The notes: generated by a model from the letters alone, not told the origin. Positions 54,824-62,304 are shown, counted from the stretch's first letter. The stretch: 64,000 nucleotides of DNA from Comamonadaceae bacterium PBBC1 (GCA_002256145.1 NKIP01000015.1:32962-96961); one strand, 5' to 3'. Made by a program: numbers and translations.

Positions 54824-54851
54824 AGTCTGCCACCGGTTCACGCGCCGCGCA

Positions 54852-55040
54852 ATGCGCTGTGGTTGGTCTTTCCATTTTTGGGCGACGGCAGGCATTCGCG
54901 CCGATGAGGATGTGGTGATCCCCATTGATGTGGCTGAGCATGCCTTCGAGGGCGACTGGCGGCCAGAGGCTGGGCAGTACGTGACGGACTCGCTTGGGTT
55001 GCAGGCGTATGCCTTGGGCTTGGAGAAGTCGCCCACATGA
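54852..55040 (+). CDS. Small protein, possibly 5'-truncated (copy 1)
   Basis: A 62-residue frame whose last 45 residues (RADEDVVIPIDVAEHAFEG onwards to GLEKSPT) are nearly the same as the protein at 62928-63119. The N-terminal part differs and has no ribosome site, so this copy may have lost its start. It precedes copy 1 of the membrane-protein gene, just as its relative precedes copy 2. Confidence 0.5.
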   Translation: MRCGWSFHFWATAGIRADEDVVIPIDVAEHAFEGDWRPEAGQYVTDSLGLQAYALGLEKSPT

Positions 55041-55497
55041 GCCGTGCTGTCCCTGGTGTCTTTGCTGCCCCCCCTCATGACCGCCATTTTTTGATAACTC
55101 TTCCATTGGAAACCCCATGAAATCCATCCCTCTTTTGATCATCCCTTTTGCGGTCTACAACTTCTTGGTGTTTGCGGGCATTGACTTCATTGACGTGAAG
55201 TTTTTTGACTTGTCCAGCACCGCTGCTTTGACGGGCGGCGGTGTGCTGCTGTTGGTGGGCGTGTTGCTGCTGTGCATCGACATCATCAAAACCGCTTTGT
55301 TCGCACGCGGCTCGGTGACCGAACAATTGCTGTCCATCGTGTTACTGCTGGCGTGCAGCATTCAGGTGGTCATTTGGCCCGAGGTGCGGACCCAGTGGTA
55401 TGTGCTGCTGCTGGCCTTGCAAGCCGCCGATGTGGTGGCCTCGCTGGTGGTGTCTTTGCAGGCCAATGGCAAAGATGTTTATGTGAGTCGGTGATGT
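54893..55497. repeat. 600-base direct repeat, copy 1
   Basis: Covers the 3' part of the small gene and the whole membrane-protein gene. Nearly identical to 62966-63573; the two copies bracket 7.5 kb of toxin-antitoxin and defence cassettes. Confidence 0.85.
55117..55494 (+). CDS. Small membrane protein (copy 1), donor of the recurrent 3' end
   Basis: A 125-residue protein with four hydrophobic segments (about 3-20, 34-58, 68-84, 92-112) and a short polar end NGKDVYVSR. The final 35-45 codons (QWYVLLLALQAADVVASLVV onward) recur as fragments at 56787-56925, 58039-58181 and 59088-59201, and the whole gene at 63193. Function unknown; the family is not recognised. Confidence 0.7.
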   Translation: MKSIPLLIIPFAVYNFLVFAGIDFIDVKFFDLSSTAALTGGGVLLLVGVLLLCIDIIKTALFARGSVTEQLLSIVLLLACSIQVVIWPEVRTQWYVLLLALQAADVVASLVVSLQANGKDVYVSR

Positions 55498-55547
55498 GGT
55501 TCGGTTTTATGCCGTTTGCAGCTGGAGGTGCCATCGCACCACGAGTA

Positions 55548-55874
55548 TCACAGGGCTGCAGTTTTGCCCAAGTCGGCGAAGTTGCTGATCTTCACCGAGC
55601 CGTCCGGAAAGCGGGCGACGATATCCAACTCTCCACCCATGGCCTCGATGTGGCTGCGCAAGGTTGAGAGGTACATATCGGTACGCTTCTCGATTTTGGC
55701 AATGGAGGGCTGCTGGACATGCAGAACTTCGGCCAGCATCTTTTGTGACAAGCCTCGGGCCTGACGCAGTTCGTTCAAGGGCATTTCGGCCAACAGGGTC
55801 TTTGCCTCAGCATCGGCTCGTTGAAGCGCCTCAGGCTTCATCTGTGCGCGAAGATCAGAAAATTTCTTAGCCAT
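55548..55874 (-). CDS. HigA-like XRE-family antitoxin
   Basis: A 108-residue protein with a C-terminal helix-turn-helix (ARGLSQKMLAEVLHVQQPSIAKIEKRTD, here named by its ends ARGLSQ and IAKIEKR, about 40-66). It is the second gene of a HigBA-type pair: the toxin gene upstream ends inside its start codon region. Because the toxin gene is broken (55867-56034), this is a solitary antitoxin. The start at 55874 is set by that overlap. A fragment of a second copy is at 62305-62390. Confidence 0.75.
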   Translation of the reverse strand: MAKKFSDLRAQMKPEALQRADAEAKTLLAEMPLNELRQARGLSQKMLAEVLHVQQPSIAKIEKRTDMYLSTLRSHIEAMGGELDIVARFPDGSVKISNFADLGKTAAL

Positions 55875-56034
55875 GGGTCTTTCCTTCCTTTTGAAGTTGT
55901 TCGATGTGTTCGTCATAGAGACGATCCGCCAGCGGGACATTCACGACGTACCAGCGGCCATCACCTGTTTTGTCTCCACCCAATCCGGCTCACCAATGGC
56001 CAAACCCGTCTGTGTATTCAACTTCCCATTTCAT
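55867..56034 (-). pseudogene. HigB/RelE-type toxin relic with internal deletion
   Basis: From ATG at 56034 the frame reads MKWEVEYTDGFGHW, then a TGA stop, then in the same frame GGDKTGDGRWYVVNVPLADR and a C-terminal LQKEGK. These are the N- and C-terminal parts of a HigB-type toxin of about 115 residues; some 60-70 central residues, including most of the RNase fold, are missing. No active toxin can be made. Confidence 0.75.
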
Positions 56035-56109
56035 GGTGGCAATATAACTTTCATGGAATATTCCGTCAGGGGAATTGACTTAAAAAATTTAACCCAATAA
56101 GGTTAACTT

Positions 56110-56141
56110 TTGTCACGCTTGTCGCGACGTTGAAGTGACAA
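56110..56141. promoter_or_regulatory. Inverted repeat TTGTCAC...GTGACAA before the HD hydrolase gene
   Basis: Seven-base arms enclose TGTCGCGACG, a sequence that also appears in the palindromes after the recurrent gene ends (56932 and 59203). It may be an operator or part of a recombination site. Confidence 0.35.
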
Positions 56142-56172
56142 TTAATTTGCCCCATTTTGAAAGAACAGACCC

Positions 56173-56721
56173 ATGCAAACTCCCCCCACCCCCCTGGCCA
56201 CTCTGATCCAAGCCGTAGACTTTGCCGCCGACAAGCACCGCAACCAAAGGCGCAAAGACGCCGAGGCTTCGCCTTACATCAACCACCCGATTGCGCTGGC
56301 GAATGTGCTGGCCAACGAGGGCGGCGTGCAGGATGTGACGGTGTTGTGCGCCGCCGTGCTGCACGACACCATCGAAGACACCGAGACCACGGCCGAGGAG
56401 CTGCGGGCCTTGTTTGGCGATCAGGTGGCGTCTGTGGTGCTGGAGGTGACCGACGACAAGTTGCTCGACAAGGCGGTGCGCAAGCAGCTGCAGATCGTGC
56501 ACGCGCCACACATCTCGCTCCAGGCCAAGTTGGTCAAGCTGGCCGACAAGATCAGCAATCTGCGCGACATCCTGGCCTCGCCACCCGCCGACTGGTCTGC
56601 TGAGCGCAAACAGGCTTACTTTGACTGGGCTGCCGCCGTGGTTGCGGGCTTGCGCGGTGTGCACCCGGGGCTGGAGGCGGTGTTTGATGGGCTGTATGCG
56701 CGTAGGTTGGGCTTGGGGTGA
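56173..56721 (+). CDS. Small HD-domain hydrolase, SpoT/MESH1-like (copy 1)
   Basis: A 182-residue protein. The HD residues are His-22, His-38 and HDTIEDT (64-70), with a further Asp in KLADKISNL (about 120). This matches single-domain small alarmone hydrolases that degrade (p)ppGpp, as well as related HD phosphohydrolases. No synthetase domain is present. A near-identical copy lies 1.25 kb downstream. Presence in a toxin-antitoxin array suggests that it may neutralise an alarmone-type toxin, which is inference. Confidence 0.75.
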   Translation: MQTPPTPLATLIQAVDFAADKHRNQRRKDAEASPYINHPIALANVLANEGGVQDVTVLCAAVLHDTIEDTETTAEELRALFGDQVASVVLEVTDDKLLDKAVRKQLQIVHAPHISLQAKLVKLADKISNLRDILASPPADWSAERKQAYFDWAAAVVAGLRGVHPGLEAVFDGLYARRLGLG

Positions 56722-56733
56722 AGCGACGGATTC

Positions 56734-56750
56734 GTCACGAGGTTCGTGAC
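56734..56750 (+). other. Hairpin after HD hydrolase copy 1
   Basis: Perfect 7-base arms GTCACGA/TCGTGAC around GGT, followed 9 bases later by CTTTTT. A weak terminator is possible. The equivalent place in copy 2 (57990-58006) is less perfect. Confidence 0.45.
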
Positions 56751-56786
56751 AAATTGGGCTTTTTGGCATGGATGTCGGATCAATGG

Positions 56787-56925
56787 CCTGCAGCATTCAG
56801 GTGGTGGTGTGGCTGGCCGTGCGCACCGAGTGGTATGTGCTGCTGGCCTTGCAGGCCACCGATGTGGTGGCGTCGCTGGTGGTGTCTTTGCAGGCCAATG
56901 GCCAAGATGTGTATGTGAATCGGTG
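56787..56925 (+). pseudogene. 3' fragment of the small membrane-protein gene (fragment 1)
   Basis: Reads CSIQVVVWLAVRTEWYVLLA in one frame and ends NGQDVYVNR, matching the last 45 codons of the gene at 55117 with a 3-base deletion. It has no start of its own and follows HD hydrolase copy 1. Confidence 0.8.
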
Positions 56926-57011
56926 AGGCGATTGTCGCGACACTGTGGCAACAATTGAAGAAGCAATCAAGGGGATGGAGATTGCGAACAGCGGATTAAC
57001 TGTTGTTTAGA

Positions 57012-57182
57012 TTAAGACTTGACGACAGGTGTGAAGTCTGACCATTGTTCAATTCTGAAGGCACGAATATCACGCACAGACTTCGGGAACCAAGGACGGG
57101 CACGCAAAGATTGAATTGCAAGAAACAGATTAGCCATGTCTTCGGTGTCAGCAACCACCAGATCGAAAGCTACTGCGTACAT
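57012..57182 (-). pseudogene. VapD toxin relic with internal deletion
   Basis: A 56-residue frame joins the VapD N-terminus (MYAVAFDLVVADT) directly to its C-terminal part (EDMANLFLAIQSL, then PWFPKSVRDIRAFR and WSDFTPVVK). Normal VapD is about 95 residues; roughly 35-40 residues after position 13 are missing, in frame and without a stop. VapD is an mRNA-cutting toxin related to Cas2; this form is very probably inactive. Its ATG overlaps the stop of the upstream gene (TGATG). Confidence 0.75.
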
Positions 57183-57382
57183 CAGTGCGCCTCCGGATCA
57201 TCGGACAGGTGTGTCAGACGGTATTCGGCCTTTTCGCCTGTTTCCACCATGGTGACTTCAATCATCCAGTCGCCATCATCCAAAGGATGTAGCGCTTGGC
57301 CAACCTCATACTTGGGCCCGAAAGGCCCGAAGCTCTTGATCTTGCCAACCGGAATGGATGGTGGCGCGGCAGCTACTTGCAT
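57182..57382 (-). CDS. DUF5397-like protein, probable antitoxin of VapD
   Basis: A 66-residue protein: KIKSFGPFGPKYEVGQ and DGDWMIEVTMVETGEKAEY, matching the DUF5397 pattern as I remember it. It is translationally coupled to the VapD relic, the layout of VapX-VapD type pairs. Solitary now that the toxin is damaged. Confidence 0.6.
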   Translation of the reverse strand: MQVAAAPPSIPVGKIKSFGPFGPKYEVGQALHPLDDGDWMIEVTMVETGEKAEYRLTHLSDDPEAH

Positions 57383-57467
57383 AACAGTTCTCCCTCAAAT
57401 AAACCCAATTGAATGATAGTCTAACCATGATCAACACCCCCACCCCCTGGCCACTCTGATCCAAGCC

Positions 57468-57974
57468 GTGGCCTTTGCCGCCGACAAGCACCGCAACCAA
57501 AGGCGCAAAGACGCCGAGGCTTCGCCCTACATCAACCACCCGATTGCGCTGGCCAATGTGTTGGCCAACGAGGGCGGTGTGCAGGATGTGACGGTGCTGT
57601 GCGCCGCCGTGCTGCACGACACCATCGAGGACACCGAGACCACGGCCGATGAGTTGCGTGCCTTGTTTGGCGATCAGGTGGCGTCTGTGGTGCTGGAGGT
57701 GACCGACGACAAGTTGCTCGAAAAATCGGTGCGCAAGCAGCTGCAGATCGAGCACGCGCCACACATCTCGCTCCAGGCCAAGTTGGTCAAGCTGGCCGAC
57801 AAGATCAGCAATCTGCGCGACATCCTGGCCTCGCCACCCGCCGACTGGTCTGCTGAGCGCAAACAGGCTTACTTTGACTGGGCTGCCGCCGTGGTTGCGG
57901 GCTTGCGCGGTGTGCACCCGGGGCTGGAGGCGGTGTTTGATGGGCTGTATGCGCGGAGGTTGGGCTTGGGGTGA
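57468..57974 (+). CDS. Small HD-domain hydrolase (copy 2), altered N-terminus
   Basis: Nearly identical to copy 1 (56173) over 168 residues, with all HD residues kept. The equivalent ATG at 57427 is followed by a C-run one base shorter than in copy 1, which shifts the frame to a TGA. Translation would need the GTG at 57468, without a ribosome site, dropping 14 residues. It may be an early pseudogene or weakly expressed. Confidence 0.6.
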   Translation: MAFAADKHRNQRRKDAEASPYINHPIALANVLANEGGVQDVTVLCAAVLHDTIEDTETTADELRALFGDQVASVVLEVTDDKLLEKSVRKQLQIEHAPHISLQAKLVKLADKISNLRDILASPPADWSAERKQAYFDWAAAVVAGLRGVHPGLEAVFDGLYARRLGLG

Positions 57975-58038
57975 TGATGTGAATTCGCCACGAGCTTCGT
58001 GACGAATTGGGCTTTTTGACCTGGACGTCGGATCAATG

Positions 58039-58181
58039 GCGTGCAGCATTCAGGTGGTCATCTGGCCTGCGGTGCGCACCGAGTGGTATGTGCTGCTGCT
58101 GGCCTTGCAAGCCACCGATGTGGTGGCCTCGCTGGTGGTGTCTTTGCAGGCCAATGGCAAAGATGTTTATGTGAATCGGTG
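58039..58181 (+). pseudogene. 3' fragment of the small membrane-protein gene (fragment 2)
   Basis: Reads CSIQVVIWPAVRTEWYVLLL and ends NGKDVYVNR. It follows HD hydrolase copy 2 exactly as fragment 1 follows copy 1, so 56173-56925 and 57427-58181 are one duplicated unit of about 750 bases. Confidence 0.8.
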
Positions 58182-58261
58182 AGGCGAATCGGTTTTATGC
58201 CATGAGCAGCTAGAGGCCCAATCTGTAGATGATGGTTTGGATTCTGAGGCAAAGGCAAGGT

Positions 58262-58615
58262 TCATGCAGCTTTGAGAAACATGTCGATGTGCATGGACGA
58301 GTAAGGACAGACCACCCCGCCAGACTCGGTGCGCTCCAGCAGCCCCAAATCAGCCAGCACCACCACGTCTTCGTGCACGCGCTTGACGTCGCGGCCCACC
58401 AAGCGGGCCAATTCGCGCACCGACAGCTCGCCCTTGCCTTGCGCGGTGCGCACCAGTGCCCAGCGCTTTTCGGTCAGCTGGCCAAAGAAATGGCCGGGGC
58501 TTTCAAAGTTGAGCACTTCGCCTTGGTAGGTGCTTTGCAGCGCCGCTTGGGCGGCTGCACGCACACCGGCTTGCCAGTCGGGTTGTAAAGTGATGGTCAA
58601 AAAACGTTCGGTCAT
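58262..58615 (-). CDS. TumA-like DNA-binding antitoxin
   Basis: A 117-residue protein with a winged helix in its second half (LSVRELARLVGRDVKRVHED, about 64-83, followed by ADLGLLERT). Proteins of this HVO_A0114-like family pair with TumE toxins. It starts within the stop of the TumE gene (ATGA overlap). It probably represses the operon at the two palindromes before tumE. Confidence 0.7.
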   Translation of the reverse strand: MTERFLTITLQPDWQAGVRAAAQAALQSTYQGEVLNFESPGHFFGQLTEKRWALVRTAQGKGELSVRELARLVGRDVKRVHEDVVVLADLGLLERTESGGVVCPYSSMHIDMFLKAA

Positions 58616-58896
58616 GTTGTTCTCCTGGCCGCTACGGCGGCAATGAAGTCTTCCACCAGTTGGTCCACGCCTGTGAACGTGTAAGGCATCTCTTGCCCGT
58701 CCAAATGGCAGTGGTCGCCTTTGCCCCGCTCGTTGTCAAAACCGACGATGCGAACGCCACCTTTGGCATAGACCGCACGGTATTTGAAACCGTGCTCCGT
58801 GGGTGGGACCGGTGTGGGCACCCGCCAGACCACCAGCTCAATCACGCCACCATCGGGCGTGATGTTTTTGAATCGGGTGATCAGTTCAGCTGGCAT
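58612..58896 (-). CDS. TumE-family toxin
   Basis: A 94-residue protein with KYRAVYAKGGVRIVGFDNER and GKGDHCHLDGQEMPYTF, the TumE (DUF6516) signature. This is the only toxin of the array that looks full length. A perfect palindrome covers its start codon, indicating tight autoregulation. Confidence 0.75.
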   Translation of the reverse strand: MPAELITRFKNITPDGGVIELVVWRVPTPVPPTEHGFKYRAVYAKGGVRIVGFDNERGKGDHCHLDGQEMPYTFTGVDQLVEDFIAAVAARRTT

Positions 58897-58916
58897 GTTG
58901 GCGATTGTGCCAACAT
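58895..58916. promoter_or_regulatory. Operator palindrome at the tumE start codon
   Basis: Perfect 8-base arms ATGTTGGC/GCCAACAT around GATTGT; the left arm contains the complement of the tumE ATG. Typical for toxin-antitoxin autoregulation. Confidence 0.6.
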
Positions 58917-58923
58917 GACATGG

Positions 58924-58945
58924 GTGTTGTCAATGATGACAACAC
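58924..58945. promoter_or_regulatory. Second operator palindrome upstream of tumE
   Basis: Perfect 9-base arms GTGTTGTCA/TGACAACAC around ATGA, 28 bases upstream of the start codon, containing TTGACA on the minus strand as a possible -35 box. Confidence 0.6.
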
Positions 58946-59087
58946 TTGTGAGGAAAGGCTAAAACCACGCCCCCGGCTGATCAAACAGGACCACCGCTTG
59001 CAAGGCTTTCAGAAAAGAAAGTCACTGGGGGCTCACGCCGGGTGCAGTCAATCCAGCAAGTGCGGCAAGCCTTGCGCGTTCGAGGTG

Positions 59088-59201
59088 GCGGTGCGCACCA
59101 AGTGGTATGTGCTGCTGCTGGCCTTGCAGGCCACCGATGTGCTGGCGTCGCTGGTGGTGTCTTTGCAGGCCAATGGCAAAGATGTGTATGTGAATCGGTG
59201 A
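59088..59201 (+). pseudogene. 3' fragment of the small membrane-protein gene (fragment 3)
   Basis: Reads VRTKWYVLLLALQATDVLAS and ends NGKDVYVNR. It is the shortest fragment and lies upstream of the tumE promoter, separated by unassigned sequence. Confidence 0.8.
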
Positions 59202-59202
59202 G

Positions 59203-59230
59203 GCGATTGTCGCGACACTGTGGCGACAAT
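59203..59230. repeat. Palindrome after the recurrent gene end
   Basis: GATTGTCGC and GCGACAATC flank GACACTGTG exactly at the end of fragment 3. The same place after fragment 1 (56932-56958) has GATTGTCGC...GCAACAATT. A folded single-strand site at a repeated cassette end is a possible reading. Confidence 0.5.
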
Positions 59231-59277
59231 CGCAGGATGTCAGGCGTGCAGTGTCTTAAGCGCTATCACAAGCGAGA

Positions 59278-59586
59278 TCAGACGCTCTTTGCATTGAGCT
59301 GATATTCGAACTGACGAATGGTTTCCGTGATAGCCGCCCACTCGGGCACTTCACCAAAAATCATGCCCGCCATGGCGGTGTAGTCTCGGCGCAGGCGGGT
59401 GTCCATTTCAGGTCATGGTGGTGCAATGCGGGTCAAGTGCTGACTTGGCACCCGCTTCAATTTTGACGGTCGGCGGGTTGTAATCACCTGGCGCAGCGTT
59501 GACGGTGGGATAGGCCATCAACAGTGTTACAAGTCGCGGCGGTCCGCCTCTGCTGCAGCCAAGATGTCATTGAATCCGGGAGTCAT
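59278..59586 (-). pseudogene. AbiEii-type toxin relic with deletions and frameshifts
   Basis: Three pieces of an AbiEii nucleotidyltransferase toxin are seen on the minus strand: the N-terminus MTPGFNDILAAAEADRRDL ending in a stop (from 59586), a middle piece PTVKIEAGAKSALDPH, and the C-terminus DYTAMAGMIFGEVPEW to the end. They are in different frames and about 200 residues are missing. Confidence 0.65.
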
Positions 59587-59597
59587 GGTTTGTTGCC

Positions 59598-60107
59598 TTA
59601 TGCCTTGGTTTTCCCAATGTCAAATGTCGATGAGATGGGTGATGTGAAATCAACGCTGCCGCTCGCAGCGTTGCTGTCGGTATCGATCTCTTTCAGGACG
59701 TTACGCAGCAAATTCTGCATCCATGCCGGCAAGGTGGGCAACCCTTGGCGCAGGTCATCTCGCAGCACAGCGCTTGCGTCAGTGGCAAGTAAGACCTTGA
59801 GCCGGTCCCTGATGGCTTCTCGTTGCTCGGAAAGGGTATCGCGCAGCCAGTGCAGCGCCTGAACGATCAGCATGGCCGGACGACCCGCCCAGTAAAGCTT
59901 GCTGGCGGCCGTCAAGCGGAATTCGATGATCAGTTGGCCCAGTTGAATGGGGCGCAGACGCCCGTCGGTGTGCACCACCACTTTGGCGGGCACTGCGTTG
60001 GTCAAACCCAAGGCATTGGCTGCCGTCATGCCATCGACCAGCACACGCACTTGGTCACGGCGGCTGACCGCGTTAATGACGCTGCGGTAGTCGGGTGCAG
60101 CCAACAA
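59598..60107 (-). pseudogene. AbiEi-type (DUF6088-like) antitoxin, 5'-truncated
   Basis: A 169-residue frame: VLVDGMTAANALGLTNAVPA, RPIQLGQLIIEFRL and GRPAMLIVQALHWL match the core of AbiEi-type antitoxins. The N-terminal winged helix (about 60 residues) is missing and the frame opens at a TTG after an in-frame stop. The toxin relic follows after 11 bases, the normal order. Confidence 0.65.
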
Positions 60108-60204
60108 AATTTAGATGATGACGGTTTTTGGCTGAAAAATGACTGCACATTTCAGACAAATTCACCGGCACGGTGGCAGCACCCAGACCTCCCAATAGGC
60201 CACC

Positions 60205-60423
60205 GTGAAGGCAGTTGAGGACTGCTTTGCGGGTCAGGCATTAGCGCTGGAAGACGCGCCTGCCGTGCCCGACACCAGGTTGCTGCGGTCGTTTCGCAGC
60301 ACCGTCGAACAAGACCGCCGCCAAGCCGAAAACCTGAAGATCGCCTGCGGCCGGAAACACTTTGAGCTGTCCAAGGACGTGGTGTTCAAGGATGTGACGG
60401 AGTTGGAAGGGCTGGTGGCTTGA
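60205..60423 (+). pseudogene. C-terminal fragment of a restriction helicase-like protein
   Basis: A 72-residue frame reads DTRLLRSFRSTVEQDRRQ and then KIACGRKHFELS and DVTELEGLVA. It has the look of the C-terminus of a large DEAD/type III restriction-type protein, with no start region. The rest of the gene is absent. Assignment is from memory of such ends and is tentative. Confidence 0.45.
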
Positions 60424-60535
60424 AATCATTGCATGCCACACATCTTCCGCCCTGCCGTAAACTCTCAGTCCTAACGAAGCAGGGTCAATCATGAGCATGA
60501 TGCTGGTTAAGTGCTTGATTTGAAAAGAGAAAAAG

Positions 60536-60658
60536 ATGTATGTCATGGAATGCAAAGACACGTCCACGACGGGCGAAGAGGCTGTGGGCTGGTCGCACCA
60601 GATTAACCAGACCCAGTCCGAGTTTCTGGGGCGCATGCGCTTGGTGGAGGATGTTTAA
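60536..60658 (+). CDS. Short frame of 40 residues before the AAA ATPase gene
   Basis: ATG with GAGAAAAAG upstream; reads MECKDTSTTGEEAVGWSHQI and ends LVEDV. Its stop abuts the ATPase start directly. It could be a leader, a small partner or the end of a lost gene. Confidence 0.35.
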   Translation: MYVMECKDTSTTGEEAVGWSHQINQTQSEFLGRMRLVEDV

Positions 60659-61786
60659 ATGACTGAAGCACACACCACGAGTAAGACCAGCCGAATTCGG
60701 TCGGTCACGATTGAGGGTTTTCGCAGTCTGAAGAATATTCAGAATCTGGAACTTCCTCAATTGACCGTTTTGATAGGTGCGAACGGCGCAGGTAAATCCA
60801 CTTTGATTCGGTTTTTTGAAATGTTGAGCTGGATGCTCAAGTCCAAAAACTTACAGGAATTTGTGGTGCGCCACGGTGGAGGCGATGACCAGTTTTTTAT
60901 GGGGGCACGCAAGACACCACGTATCCATGCTGAGTTGTGTCTGGATACCGAAAAGGGGCAAAACGACTATCGATTTGATCTGACCCATCTCTCGGCAGGC
61001 GATGCGGTGATGGTCATGAATGAGGCCTTCCGCTTTGCTCCGCGCCATATCCAAGACGAGGCGACATGGACAGAAATTGACGCAGTAGGCAAAGAATCTA
61101 GCCTATTAGAGAGTAATGACAAGACGGCAAAGACCATCATTAACCTTCTGCGACAGTGTCAGACTTTTCAGTTTCATGACACCTCCATCAACGCGGCCAT
61201 CCATAACCGCTGGGATGTGACGGAGTCGTTCCGTTTGCGCTCTGATGGCGGCAACTTGGCGGCGGTGCTGTTGAACTTGCGCAACACGGACGCCAAACGG
61301 TACGAGCTGATCGTTAAGCAGATTGGCCGTGTGTTGCCCGCGTTCAAGGACTTTGTCTTAGAGGAAGAGTCCGGGAAGGTGCTGCTGCGCTGGGTAGGGC
61401 GGCAAAGCGACAAGGTCTTTGGCTCACACCTCACGTCAGATGGTTCGCTGCGCCTGTTCTGCCTATTGACGCTGTTGAACCTGCCGCCTGATCAGCTGCC
61501 CGATGTGATGTTTTTCGATGAGCCAGAGCTGGGGCTGCATCCCCATGCCATCACCCTGGTTGCAGAGATGTTTAAACGCTTGTCCAAGCGTCGGCAAGTC
61601 TTCATTGCGACTCAGTCGCCTTACTTGGTGGATTGTTTCGAGCTGGAAAACATCATCGTGGCCAGCGCCAACAACGGCGAGACCGTGTTGCGCAACCTGC
61701 CCAGAGAGCAGTACCAAGAATGGCTTGACGATGAATATCAGCTTTCTGACATCTGGTTGAAACAGGCGGTTGGAGGCATGGAATGA
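60659..61786 (+). CDS. AAA family ATPase (OLD/AAA_21-like)
   Basis: A 375-residue ABC-type ATPase. Walker A is GANGAGKST (about 39-47), a D-loop/Walker B FFDEPELGLHPHAI is near 286-299, and a switch region ATQSPYLVD follows. Such ATPases pair with DUF4276 proteins in defence loci; here the partner gene overlaps by four bases and is broken. No C-terminal Toprim domain is attached, so the effector was the DUF4276 protein. Confidence 0.85.
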   Translation: MTEAHTTSKTSRIRSVTIEGFRSLKNIQNLELPQLTVLIGANGAGKSTLIRFFEMLSWMLKSKNLQEFVVRHGGGDDQFFMGARKTPRIHAELCLDTEKGQNDYRFDLTHLSAGDAVMVMNEAFRFAPRHIQDEATWTEIDAVGKESSLLESNDKTAKTIINLLRQCQTFQFHDTSINAAIHNRWDVTESFRLRSDGGNLAAVLLNLRNTDAKRYELIVKQIGRVLPAFKDFVLEEESGKVLLRWVGRQSDKVFGSHLTSDGSLRLFCLLTLLNLPPDQLPDVMFFDEPELGLHPHAITLVAEMFKRLSKRRQVFIATQSPYLVDCFELENIIVASANNGETVLRNLPREQYQEWLDDEYQLSDIWLKQAVGGME

Positions 61787-62219
61787 TCCGGGTCTGCATT
61801 GTTTGCGAGGGGCAGACGGTCGAAGCCGTGCTCAGTTGGAGGCCGACATTCTTGCAGGCGTTGCTGGTGCCACCACTGGCTATGACGCGCGCTTCGTGTT
61901 GCCCTATGTGCAGATGTACGAGTTTGAGGGGCTGTTGTTCACTGATCCAACGGCATTTGAGTGGGTGGAGGATGGCTGGAGTGACAACACCAAACAGGCG
62001 TTAGAAGCTGTGGTTAAAAAATTTGCAACGCCGGAAGAGATCAACAACAGCCGTGAGACGGCACCATCCAAACGCATCTTGCAGATATTCCCGGAAGGGA
62101 CTTATTCCAAGACGGAGCATGGTCCATTGATTGCGGAGTCGATTGGTATAGATGCCATCCGTGCGAAGTGCCCCGCGTTCAGTGAATGGGTTGGCAGGTT
62201 GCAGGCCTGGGGGGCCTAG
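61783..62219 (+). pseudogene. DUF4276 partner gene with internal deletion and frameshift
   Basis: The start reads MIRVCIVCEGQTVEAVLSW, the expected N-terminus except that the Glu of the CEGQTE motif is Val. The conserved remainder (ADILAGVAGATTGYDARFVL, then YEFEGLLFTD and the C-terminus) continues in another frame. About 70-90 residues are missing between. Length and layout of intact DUF4276 proteins are about 220-240 residues. A Toprim-like nuclease role is known or proposed for the family; this copy should be inactive. Confidence 0.75.
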
Positions 62220-62304
62220 CAGGGGCGATTTGAACAGGGCGAGCAAAAAGCAAGCAGGGCCAAAAGCACTCCAAAAAGGCCCAAGGCAGTTTTACGGGCA
62301 ACAG

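Noticed and set aside
59822..60218. 131-codon plus-strand frame
   Set aside because: Antisense to the AbiEi-like antitoxin relic, which has family motifs.
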